This document shows positions 51,384-59,675 of a DNA stretch of 64,000 nt, one piece after another. The notes below the pieces were generated by a model, which did not search any database, was not told the origin of the DNA, and saw nothing but the letters and a program-made list of their open reading frames with translations. The stretch is from positions 62,001 through 126,000 of the forward strand of contig NZ_JAAGBB010000005.1 of assembly GCF_018129085.1 (NCBI RefSeq), written 5' to 3'. The translations under genes were made by a program, and so were the position numbers. The stretch is from Plastoroseomonas hellenica (lineage in GTDB: Bacteria > Pseudomonadota > Alphaproteobacteria > Acetobacterales > Acetobacteraceae). Every line of letters starts with the position of its first letter. Position 1 is the first letter of the stretch.

Positions 51384-53447
51384 CTATTCGGCGGCGAGCG
51401 GCGCCGCCCTGTGCAATGGCGCTGGGAAGGCGGGAGTGATCCGCGGTCCTGGCGCATGGGGAAACAGGCCGCGCCGCAGCCCGACCAGGGCATGCGCGGC
51501 GTCGCGTGCGGGCGTGCCGGGCTGGCCGGCGACCGCGCCCAGGGCGCGGTCGATCGCGGCGCGGAGCGTCTCCGGCGCGGCGATGGCCATGCCCGCCCTG
51601 CGGCTCTGGAAATGGGTGGCGACGGCGGCGAGCACGGCATCGACGCGGCGCCGCGCGCTGTCGCTCAGCGCAGCGCGGTCGCGGCGCAGATCCAGCAGGT
51701 TGTAGCCGATGCGCAGCTCCGCCAGCGCATCGCCGGCGACGACCGCGGTGTCGCCACTGGCGGCGAGCCGCGGCGCGAGCTGGCCGAGGCGGTCGAGCGC
51801 CCGGTTCGCGAGCGCGCCATGGTCGCGGCGGGTGGTGCCGCCCGCGATCGCCGCGAGCTCCGCCCAGCCGGCATGGATCAGCCGCCGCGCGGCGATGCCG
51901 GCGCCGAAGGGCTTGGTCACCAATGTCCAGAGCATGGCGAAGAGCTGGCCGCCGACGACCGCCAGGCCCTCATTCGCGAAGCTCGCGAAATCGGTGCTGA
52001 AGCGGTCCTGCAGCGACATCATCGCCGCACCGTTCACCGCCAGCATCATGGTGGGCAGGAAGATCTGCGGGCGGGGGATCAGCGCGCCGACCGGCAGGAA
52101 GAAGACCGAGAGCACCGCGACCAGCACCGCGAAATCCTCGATCCCCGGCAGCACGGCGAGCAGGTAGGTGCCGGCGGCCAGCAATGCGACGCTGGTCCAG
52201 ACCGCCATCGCCCGCATCTGCGGCGCCGGCCGGTCGAGGGCGCCGAAGAAGCAGCAGGCGACCGTGGTCATGGCCATGAAGTTGGCGCCGCCGACCCAGC
52301 CGCTATGGATCCAGATCAGCCCCGCCGCCAGCGTCGCCGCGGCGGCGGAGGCCGCGGAGAAGAGCATCAGCAGGTGGTCGTGATGCCGGCCTCCGCCGAG
52401 CACCGGACGGAAGCGGGAGGTGGGGCGCCAACCGGGCTCGGGCCTGCCGGCCGCGATCTGCTGCTGCCGCATCAGGCAGTCGCGCCACAGCGCCACCACC
52501 TCGCCGAGCCGGGCGAGGAAGCTCGACAGCACCAGGCCGTGCCAGTCGGCCGGTGCATCCGGCGCCGGCTCCAGCGCGGCGATCCCAGCGGCGAAGCGGT
52601 CGGCGGCCTCGGGATCGCCGCCGGCCGCGATCCAGTCGGCGATGGCCGTGGTCAGGGCGCCGAGATCGCCCGGCAGCGCGCCGGCTTCGAGCGTCAGCGC
52701 GTGCAGCCGGTCGGCGAGGGAGGAAAGCAGCGGCGGCAGCAGCAGGAAGCTGCCGCGCAGCGCCTTCGCCTGGCCCGCCATGTCGCGGGCGTCGGCGTCA
52801 TAGGAGAACTGGGCGATCATGGCATCGAGGGCGGCGATATCGGCGGCGAGGCGCTGCCGCGCGGCTGGCGTCGCGGGCGCGGCGCCGCCGCCGCGCAGGA
52901 TCTCCGCCGCCCAGGCGCCGGCATCGCCGAGCCAGGCCTTGGCGCGCGACGCCAGCGCCGGGCCGATGCTGACCGGGAAGACGGTTGCCGCGACGATGCT
53001 GGCGCAGAGGATGCCGAGGATGATCTCCTCGCTGCGCGCGACCGCGATGTCGAAGATGGTCTCGGGCGCGGTCACGGCGGGCAGCGCGATCAGCGGCAGC
53101 GTATACGCGGCCAGCATGAAGACGTAGCTGCGCGGCGTGCGGTCGAGCATCGCGCCATACATCAGGCCACCGGCCCAGAGTGCGACGGCAAGGCAGAGCA
53201 GCTCCGGCGCATCGGCCAGCAGCGGCACCATGGCGACCGCCGCGGTGGCGCCGAGCAGCGTGCCGAGGGCGCGATAGAGCGCCTTCGACGCGGTGGCGCC
53301 GGAGAGCGGGTTCATCACCACATAGACGGTGGTCATCGCCCAGTAGGGGCGCGGCAGGTCGAAGGCGAAGGCGAGATACAGCGCCAGCATCGCCGCCGCG
53401 AAGGCCTTGGCCGAGAACAGCCAGTCCCGGGCGGAGGGAAGGGTCAC
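51384..53447 (-). CDS. FUSC family transporter (AaeB-like)
   Basis: 687 residues with two repeats of a membrane bundle plus cytoplasmic part. First repeat: FSAKAFAAAMLALYLAFAFDLPRPYWAMTTVYVVMNPLSGATASKALYRALGTLLGATAAV (FUSC signature). Second: LIWIHSGWVGGANFMAMTTVACCFFGALDRPAPQMRAMAVWTSVALLAAG. AaeB-like pumps export hydroxylated aromatic carboxylic acids. Start overlaps the MarR stop by 4 bases. Confidence 0.9.
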   Translation of the reverse strand: MTLPSARDWLFSAKAFAAAMLALYLAFAFDLPRPYWAMTTVYVVMNPLSGATASKALYRALGTLLGATAAVAMVPLLADAPELLCLAVALWAGGLMYGAMLDRTPRSYVFMLAAYTLPLIALPAVTAPETIFDIAVARSEEIILGILCASIVAATVFPVSIGPALASRAKAWLGDAGAWAAEILRGGGAAPATPAARQRLAADIAALDAMIAQFSYDADARDMAGQAKALRGSFLLLPPLLSSLADRLHALTLEAGALPGDLGALTTAIADWIAAGGDPEAADRFAAGIAALEPAPDAPADWHGLVLSSFLARLGEVVALWRDCLMRQQQIAAGRPEPGWRPTSRFRPVLGGGRHHDHLLMLFSAASAAAATLAAGLIWIHSGWVGGANFMAMTTVACCFFGALDRPAPQMRAMAVWTSVALLAAGTYLLAVLPGIEDFAVLVAVLSVFFLPVGALIPRPQIFLPTMMLAVNGAAMMSLQDRFSTDFASFANEGLAVVGGQLFAMLWTLVTKPFGAGIAARRLIHAGWAELAAIAGGTTRRDHGALANRALDRLGQLAPRLAASGDTAVVAGDALAELRIGYNLLDLRRDRAALSDSARRRVDAVLAAVATHFQSRRAGMAIAAPETLRAAIDRALGAVAGQPGTPARDAAHALVGLRRGLFPHAPGPRITPAFPAPLHRAAPLAAE

Positions 53448-53917
53448 GCGGCCGGCTCCGTCTCCGGATCGGCGGCCGTGGCGCGGGCCGCGGCATCCTC
53501 GATCGCGCGGAAGACGCGGAAGGCGCCCTTGATCTCGGCCTCGCTCACCTCCCGAAAGACGCGGCCGCGCAGCGCCGTCAGCACCGCCTCGATGCGTTCG
53601 GTGAGCGCCGCGCCTGCCGCGGTCAGCCAGATGGTCTTGGCGCGCCGGTCCTCGGGGTCGTCCCGCCGCTCGATGAGGCCGGCGGCGGAGAGCTGGTCGA
53701 GCTGGCGCACGAGGGAGGTGCCCTCGATGCCGATATGGGCGGCCAGCGTCACCTGGTTCACGCCGCCACCGAGCCGGCCGAGCCAGACGAGGGGCGCGGC
53801 GCGGGCCTCGGAGATGCCGTCAGCGGCCAGCGCCTCCGCCACCAGCCGGCGCCATTGCCGCCCGGCCAGCAACAGGGTGGAGGTCAGCAGCACCCGGTCA
53901 TGCGCGGGATCATTCAT
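53444..53917 (-). CDS. MarR family transcriptional regulator
   Basis: 157 residues. Winged helix: ISEARAAPLVWLGRLGGGVNQVTLAAHIGIEGTSLVRQLDQLSAAGLIERRDDPEDRRAKTIWLTAAG (recognition helix EGTSLVRQL, wing DPEDRRAKT). First gene of the efflux operon; a perfect CATTAT/ATAATG palindrome lies 5 bp upstream of its start. By family analogy it represses the operon until an aromatic acid binds. Confidence 0.9.
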   Translation of the reverse strand: MNDPAHDRVLLTSTLLLAGRQWRRLVAEALAADGISEARAAPLVWLGRLGGGVNQVTLAAHIGIEGTSLVRQLDQLSAAGLIERRDDPEDRRAKTIWLTAAGAALTERIEAVLTALRGRVFREVSEAEIKGAFRVFRAIEDAAARATAADPETEPAA

Positions 53918-53921
53918 GGCA

Positions 53922-53943
53922 CATTATGTGGTCAGCAATAATG
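53922..53943. promoter_or_regulatory. MarR operator-like palindrome CATTAT-N10-ATAATG
   Basis: Perfect 6-bp inverted repeat with 10-bp spacer in an AT-rich stretch right before the MarR start. Spacing of about 16 bp between half-site centres fits a MarR dimer. It would overlap the promoter of the efflux operon. Confidence 0.6.
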
Positions 53944-54083
53944 AGCACGCAATCTATCTGGCCATGCGACGGGGCATGGCTGGCCTGCGGGGCATGCGGC
54001 CGAGGCCGCTGCCGGCCGAGATGCTTCATCGCTTGGGAAGGAGGCGGCGGCCGGCGGTTAGAGCAGAGCCTGTCCGGGGGACG

Positions 54084-54881
54084 TCACAAGGCGACGTCGC
54101 GGTTGACGTTCTTGTAGAGCAGATAGGCCGATTGGCCGGCACCCGTCGGATAGAATTGCTGCGGGCAGAACGCGCCCATCCAGATGAAGTCCTCCGCCCA
54201 GATCTCGTGCCAGGTCTCGGACAGGAAATAGAGGCCCTGGCCTTCCAGCATGAACAACCCGTGCTCCATAATGTGCGTCTCCACCGCCGGGAAATAGACG
54301 CCCGGCTCGAAGAACATCATGTTCATCTCGAAGTCGAAGCGCATGTCGCCGAAGGGCAGCAGGTGCTTGAAGCCGCGGCCCTCGAGCCCGGTGTGGTTGG
54401 TCATCGGCATCGACTGGTGCTGGCCGGTGATCGGATCCGGCGGCGGCAGGGCCTCTGCCACCTCGTAGCGCTTCTTCAGGGCGAGGACCCGGGCCGCGGC
54501 GGGCGTCCGGTTCCGCAGCGTGAAGCGCGTGTCCGGCGGCACATAGGCGAAGCCGCCTGCCGCGAGCGGCACCGGATCGCCGGAACCGATGCCGATCTCG
54601 ACGGTGCCCTCGATGGCGTAGAAGAAATGCTGCGGCGCCACGCAGATCGCCTGCGCGCTGCCACCGCCGGGCTCGATCTCCAGCATGAACTGCGCGAAGC
54701 CGGCGCCGAGCGCGGGCGCGGCCAGGAAGCGGGCGACGGTGCCCTGCCAGGCGGGCAGGCGGCTTTTCAGCACGCCCTCGGGCGGGATGAAGGCGAAGTT
54801 CGGCCGCACGATGCCGCGGTTATGGCCGATGGCGCCCGGCGGCAGCCGGGCGGGCGGTGCAGAGGGCGGGTGGGGAGGCAT
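54084..54881 (-). CDS. allE: (S)-ureidoglycine aminohydrolase-like bicupin
   Basis: 265 residues. Two cupin domains: FAQFMLEIEPGGGSAQAICVAPQHFFYAIEGTVEIGIG (first) and NMMFFEPGVYFPAVETHIMEHGLFMLEGQGLYFLSETWHEIWAEDFIWMGAFCPQQFYPTG (second, with the metal-binding ExxH...H...Q set: E/H of ETHIMEH and Q of PQQFY). This matches AllE/YlbA, which releases ammonia from ureidoglycine in allantoin use. No other allantoin gene is in view. Start at ATG 54881, 11 bases after the RidA stop. Confidence 0.8.
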   Translation of the reverse strand: MPPHPPSAPPARLPPGAIGHNRGIVRPNFAFIPPEGVLKSRLPAWQGTVARFLAAPALGAGFAQFMLEIEPGGGSAQAICVAPQHFFYAIEGTVEIGIGSGDPVPLAAGGFAYVPPDTRFTLRNRTPAAARVLALKKRYEVAEALPPPDPITGQHQSMPMTNHTGLEGRGFKHLLPFGDMRFDFEMNMMFFEPGVYFPAVETHIMEHGLFMLEGQGLYFLSETWHEIWAEDFIWMGAFCPQQFYPTGAGQSAYLLYKNVNRDVAL

Positions 54882-54892
54882 CGGGCGATCCT

Positions 54893-55270
54893 TCAGGCCG
54901 GCAGCGCGGCGGTGATGATGATCTCGATCAGGTCGCCCTCCGGCATCACCGATTGCACGAAGGACCGCACGGGCCCGAAGCCGTCCGGCATCCAGCTCGC
55001 CCAGGCTTCGTCGAAGGCCGGCTTGTTGTCATGGTCGGTGACGACGATCTCGGCCTTGACGATGCGGGTGCGGTCGAGGCCGGCATCCTTCAGATAGCCG
55101 TCGATGACGCCGAGCGCGCCCAGCGTCTGGGCGCGGATGTCCTGGGTGCGATCGGGCGAGACCGCCACCGCCCAGAGAAACCCGCCGCCGCCGGGCAGGC
55201 GATAGGTCGCCACTGCGGATTTGCTCGGAAGCTTCGCGTTGGGGACGCGGGTGATGTCGGTCGTGCTCAT
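54893..55270 (-). CDS. RidA/YjgF/YER057c family protein
   Basis: 125 residues from ATG 55270. TRVPNAKLPSKSAVATYRLPGGGGFLWAVAVSPDRTQDIRAQTLGALGVIDGYLKDAGLDRTRIVKAEIVVTDHDNKPAFDEAWASWMPDGFGPVRSFVQSVMPEGDLIEIIITAAL. The Arg normally contacting the imine's carboxylate (PxRxxV) is in GFGPVRSFV. Hydrolyses reactive enamine/imine intermediates. Upstream partner of the ureidoglycine gene, divergent from the Lrp gene. Confidence 0.85.
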   Translation of the reverse strand: MSTTDITRVPNAKLPSKSAVATYRLPGGGGFLWAVAVSPDRTQDIRAQTLGALGVIDGYLKDAGLDRTRIVKAEIVVTDHDNKPAFDEAWASWMPDGFGPVRSFVQSVMPEGDLIEIIITAALPA

Positions 55271-55378
55271 GGTCGCCCTTCGTGTCGGGATCGGATGGTG
55301 ATCACGTGCGCGGGGCATTGCCAATGGCGCAGGGCCTGGCGATCCCGGGCCGACCATTGCCGGCGATTTCGTGCCAAT

Positions 55379-55918
55379 ATGCACCGGTTTCTGTCGATGT
55401 GGGCCGCCCAGATGCCGGATTCCGTCGCCCTGGACCGCTTCGATCACGCGTTGCTCGACCTCGTGCAGGTCGACAACCAGATGCCCGCCCGGTTGCTGGC
55501 CGACCGGGTCGGGCTGTCGGAGAGCGCGGTGCTGCGCCGCCTGCGGCGGCTCCGGCAATCCGGCGTGATCGCCGCCGATGTGGCGGTCGTCGACCCTGTC
55601 GTGCTGGGGCTGCCGCTGACCATCCACGTCCTGGTCTCGCTGGAGCGGGAGGGGGCGATGGAGCTCGATGCCTTCGCGCGGCGGCTGCGCGGCAGGCCGG
55701 AGGTGCGCCGCGCCTGGTCGGTGACCGGGGAGGCGGATTTCGTCCTGCTGCTGCAGGTCGCCGACATGGGCGCCTATGACGGCTTCGCGCGCGCGGTGTT
55801 CCACGACGACCCGAATGTGCGGGCCTTCCGCACCATCACCGCGATGCGGCAGGTCGTGGGCGCGGGCGACGGGGCGGCGCCGATGCGCCGCCCCGTCCGG
55901 CCCGTCACTTCCCGCTGA
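55379..55918 (+). CDS. Lrp/AsnC family transcriptional regulator
   Basis: 179 residues from ATG 55379; ATG 55397 or 55412 would fit the family's usual length better and no ribosome site decides. HTH: ALDRFDHALLDLVQVDNQMPARLLADRVGLSESAVLRRLRRLRQSGVIAADVAVVDP. The RAM domain follows: LTIHVLVSLEREGAMELDAFARRLRGRPEVRRAWSVTGEADFVLLLQVADMGAYDGFARAVFHDDPNVRAFRT. Probably controls the divergent RidA-AllE genes. Confidence 0.87.
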   Translation: MHRFLSMWAAQMPDSVALDRFDHALLDLVQVDNQMPARLLADRVGLSESAVLRRLRRLRQSGVIAADVAVVDPVVLGLPLTIHVLVSLEREGAMELDAFARRLRGRPEVRRAWSVTGEADFVLLLQVADMGAYDGFARAVFHDDPNVRAFRTITAMRQVVGAGDGAAPMRRPVRPVTSR

Positions 55919-56324
55919 AGCCCGGGGCGTAGCCGTTGTTGGGCGCGGCGCCATAGCCGGGCGCATAGCCCGAACCGTCGTTCGGCGTGTAGCTGGAGCC
56001 CGGCGCATAACCGTACTGCGCCTCGGCCTCGCGCCGCGCGCGCCAGCGGGCGCGCCGCTCCTGCCGCTCCTCCTCGATCCGCTGCGCCTCGCGGCGCGCG
56101 GCCTCCTCGATGCGGGCCTGGTCGCGGGCCTGGCGCATCTCGCGCCACTGGCGGCGGCGCTCCCATTCAGTCATGTCGTCCGCGCCCGGCACGACCTGGT
56201 ACTGCACGGTCAGCGCCTGCCCCGCGGGGGCGGCGGGCCGCAGGCCGGATCCGGCATGGGCGGCGGAAGCCCCGATGAGCAGGGCGAGGGCGGCGGTGGC
56301 GGTCGGGATCGTGATGCGGCGCAT
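55905..56324 (-). CDS. Secreted hypothetical protein with Gly/Tyr/Pro tail
   Basis: 139 residues from ATG 56324 (GGGAG upstream). Signal peptide ITIPTATAALALLIGASAAHA, then a short region PAAPAGQALTVQYQVVPGADD, a charged coiled-coil-like helix MTEWERRRQWREMRQARDQARIEEAARREAQRIEEERQERRARWRARR and a low-complexity tail with repeats of YAPG (YGYAPGSSY, SGYAPGYGA, NGYAPGFSG). Periplasmic or envelope protein, function unknown. Its 3' end overlaps the Lrp gene end by 14 bases. Confidence 0.7.
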   Translation of the reverse strand: MRRITIPTATAALALLIGASAAHAGSGLRPAAPAGQALTVQYQVVPGADDMTEWERRRQWREMRQARDQARIEEAARREAQRIEEERQERRARWRARREAEAQYGYAPGSSYTPNDGSGYAPGYGAAPNNGYAPGFSGK

Positions 56325-56445
56325 GATGGCGTCTCCCTTACATCGGGGAGCTTCGCCGCCTGATATGGCCGGGTGCGGGCGGGATGATGTCGCGGGCGCG
56401 GCCCGTTCGCCGCAATTCGCCCGAATTGGGCGCGGCGGCGGATGA

Positions 56446-56922
56446 TCAGGCTGCGTCGGGGAGGGCTTCGCCGACGCGCAGCAGCAGCGCCGCCAGGCCC
56501 GGTTCCTTGACCAGCCGCACCGCTTCCGCGAAGCGGAACCAGCGCCGCTCCCGCTCGCGGTGCTCCGGCCATTTGTCGAGCTCGCGCTCGACGCGGAGCG
56601 TGAACACCTCGACCTGGCAATTGATGCGGCCGCCACGCAGGCGCTTGCCATAGGCGAAGCGTCCTGCCGGCACCGGGTCGATCCTGCCGATCAGCCCGGC
56701 TTCCTCGAAGGCTTCCTTGGCCGCGACCTCGGCGTCGGCGACGCCCGCTTCGGCCCAGCCCTTGGGCAGCACCCAGCGGCATTTGCCCCGGGTGGTCACC
56801 AGCAGCACCTTCGTCCTGCCCCCGCGATCGCCGATGGGCAGGGCGGCGACCTGATGGTCGAGACGCCGGCCGCTGGCGAAGCTGGGAACATCGCCGCCGG
56901 CGATGCCCGCCTTCCACCTCAT
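56446..56922 (-). CDS. NUDIX hydrolase, DIPP-like
   Basis: 158 residues from ATG 56922. Nudix box at residues 55-77: GWAEAGVADAEVAAKEAFEEAGL. The four essential positions E70, E73, E74 and G76 are present; the Arg is Lys (K69) and the first Glu is Val. Preceded by RGKCRWVLPKGW, typical of the diphosphoinositol-polyphosphate/Ap6A phosphohydrolase group of alphaproteobacteria. Substrate unproven. Low-complexity GC-rich DNA precedes it. Confidence 0.85.
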   Translation of the reverse strand: MRWKAGIAGGDVPSFASGRRLDHQVAALPIGDRGGRTKVLLVTTRGKCRWVLPKGWAEAGVADAEVAAKEAFEEAGLIGRIDPVPAGRFAYGKRLRGGRINCQVEVFTLRVERELDKWPEHRERERRWFRFAEAVRLVKEPGLAALLLRVGEALPDAA

Positions 56923-57183
56923 CGGGTTTTCCGCATCCTGCGAACCCCGCCGACCACGGCCATGGCTCCATCCCCCAGGGCGCTGCGCGGCCGCGACTCG
57001 GGCGCGCTTCCGACAGGATCGCAGGCACGGTGGCGCGCGTCGACGCGATCGGTGCCGCGCCTCGGGCGGACGCGGATCCGGCGCGCCGCGACTCCGAGTG
57101 ATGCGGACGAGTTTTAGAATCTTGGTAACGCCTGCGTGGGCAAGTTGTCCCGGTGACAGGACGTCACCGAGACGGAGCAAGAA

Positions 57184-57285
57184 ATGCTGGGCTTTCCCGA
57201 CCTTTCCCAGGTCTTCGACGCCGGGCCGTGGATCCTGATGGGGCTCAGCCTGATCGCCCTTTGCACCAGCGCCGCGCGGCAATGA
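57184..57285 (+). CDS. Possible 33-residue membrane peptide
   Basis: ATG 57184 with GGAG 7 bases upstream; the product begins MLGFPDLSQVFDAGPW and continues ILMGLSLIALCTSAARQ. One hydrophobic helix (WILMGLSLIALCTSA) with a short Asp-containing N-terminal part and a basic end. No neighbour on the same strand within 150 bp except the downstream lipase gene. It could be a genuine small inner-membrane protein; chance ORFs of this length are common in such DNA. Confidence 0.35.
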   Translation: MLGFPDLSQVFDAGPWILMGLSLIALCTSAARQ

Positions 57286-57440
57286 CGGCGATGCGGGCGG
57301 CGTCGGGCCGCTCCGCGAAATCTTAAGCAATCCTGCGGCAGCTTCGGTCGCGCAGCGGCGCACGGTCTTCCCTTCGGCGTGGCGCGACGCGTGGAATGGG
57401 CGGGCGTGGATGCCTGCCCGGCGATGAAGAGGAACTGTCC

Positions 57441-58151
57441 ATGGCCACGTGCCTCGACTACGCGAAGATCGCCTATGCCGCCTATTTCACCGGCAAGAGC
57501 CAGTACTACGAGGAGCCGTCCGGCCACATGGTGGACGACTGGACCTGCCAGCACTGGCAGACCGGGGGCTTCTTCGATACCGGCTTCCAGGGCGGCATCT
57601 GGCAGAGCCGCGACAGCGTGGTGGTCGGCTGCTGCGGGACGAACCCGAAGCAGAAGGGCAAGTTCCTGTCGGACATCTCCGCCGACATCCGCATCACCTT
57701 CAAGATCCTGCCCAACCAGGCGAAGCCGGCGCGCGACCTGGTGCGCATGGCGAAGTCGATCGCGAAGGGCCGGCCGGTGACGGTGACGGGCCATTCGCTC
57801 GGCGGCGGCCTCGCGCAGATCGCGGGCCTCTGGGAAGCGGTGCCCTTCGTGACCTTCAACGCGCCGGCCATGCGCCAGGCGCTGCAGGCCGCACGGTTCA
57901 ACATCTTCAAGCCGCAGATGGCCATGCGCACCGCCAAGGCGATGGCGGTGCGCGACGCATCCGGCCTCAACTTCCGCATCCAGGGCGACTTCGTCAGCAC
58001 CAGCCTCGCCGGCCAGCATCTCGGCACCGTCGTGACGCTCGAGAACACGACGGGCATGGGTGCGCATGGCAAGGGCAATATCTGGCAGTCGGTGCTGGAG
58101 ACCGACTGGGCCTTCCTCAATCCCTTCGAGGTGCATCCCTACGCGGCATAG
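57441..58151 (+). CDS. Lipase (class 3)-like alpha/beta hydrolase
   Basis: 236 residues from ATG 57441 (AAGAGGA upstream). Nucleophile elbow TVTGHSLGGGLAQIAG with Ser119, preceded by VVVGCCGTNPKQKGKFLSDISADIRITFKILPNQAKPARDLVRMAKSIAKGRPV, the arrangement of class 3 lipases. FVTFNAPAMRQAL follows. The final His is probably in NTTGMGAHGKGN. No signal peptide. Substrate unknown; could be an intracellular esterase or a secreted toxin-like lipase without a classical signal. Confidence 0.8.
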   Translation: MATCLDYAKIAYAAYFTGKSQYYEEPSGHMVDDWTCQHWQTGGFFDTGFQGGIWQSRDSVVVGCCGTNPKQKGKFLSDISADIRITFKILPNQAKPARDLVRMAKSIAKGRPVTVTGHSLGGGLAQIAGLWEAVPFVTFNAPAMRQALQAARFNIFKPQMAMRTAKAMAVRDASGLNFRIQGDFVSTSLAGQHLGTVVTLENTTGMGAHGKGNIWQSVLETDWAFLNPFEVHPYAA

Positions 58152-58168
58152 CCGGAGCAGCCGGCTGA

Positions 58169-58624
58169 TCAGCCGGCTGCTGGTGGCCGCCGCCCCTTGG
58201 CCTCGGCGAAGCGGCGGTCGAAGTCGCGCGCGAGGTCGGCCAGCGTGACGGCGCCGAAGCGCGCCAGCAGCAGCGCCTCCGCCTCCGCGAGCGCGCCATC
58301 GACCGCGGCATTGACTGCCTGCTCCACCAGGCAGCCGGGATGGTCGATCGCGGGCCCCAGCACGAAGACCGGCGGCCGGCCGACCGCGCGATAGACATCG
58401 AGCAGCGTGATCTCCCGGAGGTCGCGGGCCAGGGTCCAGCCGCCGCCATGGCCTTTCTCGGACCGCACGAAGCCCTGGTCGCGCAGCCCCGCCATGGTCC
58501 GGCGCACCACGACGGGATTGGTGGCGAGCATGCGCGCGATCACCTCCGAGGTCGCGGGGCCGTCATGGCGGTCCATGTGGATCAGCACATGCAGCATGCG
58601 CGAAAGCCGGGCGTCGCGTCGCAT
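58169..58624 (-). CDS. Rrf2 family transcriptional regulator
   Basis: 151 residues. wHTH: RRDARLSRMLHVLIHMDRHDGPATSEVIARMLATNPVVVRRTMAGLRDQGFVRSEKGHGGGWTLARDLREITLLDVYRAVG. Only one Cys (C98 in DHPGCLVEQ) in place of the three that hold an Fe-S cluster in IscR/NsrR, so it more likely senses by a thiol switch. Divergent from the disulfide-reductase-like flavoprotein at 58749, a pairing seen widely in proteobacteria. Confidence 0.87.
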   Translation of the reverse strand: MRRDARLSRMLHVLIHMDRHDGPATSEVIARMLATNPVVVRRTMAGLRDQGFVRSEKGHGGGWTLARDLREITLLDVYRAVGRPPVFVLGPAIDHPGCLVEQAVNAAVDGALAEAEALLLARFGAVTLADLARDFDRRFAEAKGRRPPAAG

Positions 58625-58748
58625 CGGATGGGCCTCCCCTCTAGGTCCCGCATTCGCATACGGCAGGACAGCTTTCGTAACCAGGGAAGTTGCGAGGGAT
58701 TGACTGGCTGGCATCACGTAACTTATGAAGATGCGAGAAACCTGAGGG

Positions 58749-59669
58749 ATGCCAGCCATGCGCCACGACGCGATCATCATCGGCGGCAGCTTCGCCGGTC
58801 TCGCCGCCGCCCTGCAGCTCGCCCGCGCCCGCCGGCGGGTGCTGGTCATCGATGCCGGCCAGCCGCGGAACCGCTTCGCCGCCGCCGCCCACGGCATCTT
58901 CGGCCATGACGGCAAGCCGCCCCGCGCCCTGCGGGAGGAGGCCATGGCGCAGCTCCTTGCCTATCCGACCGCGACGGTGATCGCGGGCGAGGCGGTCGCC
59001 GCCCGCCCGGCCGGGGACGGCTTCGTCGTGGCGCTGGCGGATGGGGGGCAGGAGGAGGGGGCGCGCCTGATCCTCGCGACCGGCGTCGCGGAGGAATTCC
59101 CACCGATCCCCGGCATGCGCGAACGCTGGGGTGCGACGGTGCTGCACTGCCCCTATTGCCACGGCTACGAGGTGCGCGACCGCGCGCTCGGCGTCATCGC
59201 CGCACATCCGCTCTCGGCGCACCAGGCCATGCTGATCCCGGATTGGGGGCCGACCACCTATTTCACCCAAGCGGAATTCGAACCCGATGCGGAGCAGGCG
59301 GCGCAGCTCGAAGCGCGCGGCGTCCGGATCGAGCGGACGCCGGTGGTCGAATTGCTCGGTCGTGCCCCGGCCTTGGAGGGTGCGCGGCTCGCCGATGGCC
59401 GCGTGGTCCCGCTCGAAGCCCTCTTCACCGCGACGCGGACGCGGATCGCGAGCCCGATCGCCGCACAGCTCGGCTGCGGCTTCGAGGAGGGGCCGCTCGG
59501 CCCGCATCTCCGCGTCGATGAAAAGAAATGCACCACGGTCGCCGGCGTCTATGCGGCGGGCGACGCTGCAAGCCCGATGCACAACGCGACCTTCGCCATG
59601 GCGGCCGGCGTGATGGCGGGCGTCGGCGCACACCACTCGCTGGTGGCCGGGCAGCGCGCCGCCGCCTGA
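58749..59669 (+). CDS. Thioredoxin-reductase-like NAD(P)/FAD oxidoreductase
   Basis: 306 residues (ATG 58758 also possible). FAD-binding DAIIIGGSFAGLAAALQLARARRRVLVIDAGQPRNRFA, redox-active C134-P-Y-C137 in HCPYCHGYEV and the final FAD loop TTVAGVYAAGDAASPMHNATFAMAAGVMAG. Second Rossmann GxGxxA/G motif for NADPH is degenerate (ALGVIAAHPLSAHQA), so the electron donor may not be NADPH. Divergent partner of the Rrf2 regulator. Confidence 0.87.
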   Translation: MPAMRHDAIIIGGSFAGLAAALQLARARRRVLVIDAGQPRNRFAAAAHGIFGHDGKPPRALREEAMAQLLAYPTATVIAGEAVAARPAGDGFVVALADGGQEEGARLILATGVAEEFPPIPGMRERWGATVLHCPYCHGYEVRDRALGVIAAHPLSAHQAMLIPDWGPTTYFTQAEFEPDAEQAAQLEARGVRIERTPVVELLGRAPALEGARLADGRVVPLEALFTATRTRIASPIAAQLGCGFEEGPLGPHLRVDEKKCTTVAGVYAAGDAASPMHNATFAMAAGVMAGVGAHHSLVAGQRAAA

Positions 59670-59675
59670 TCGCGC

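Noticed and set aside
51357-55097. A 1246-codon plus-strand open frame opposite the efflux operon
   Set aside because: No family motifs, Arg/Gln/Gly-rich composition, and it is antisense to well-supported FUSC, MarR and AllE genes.
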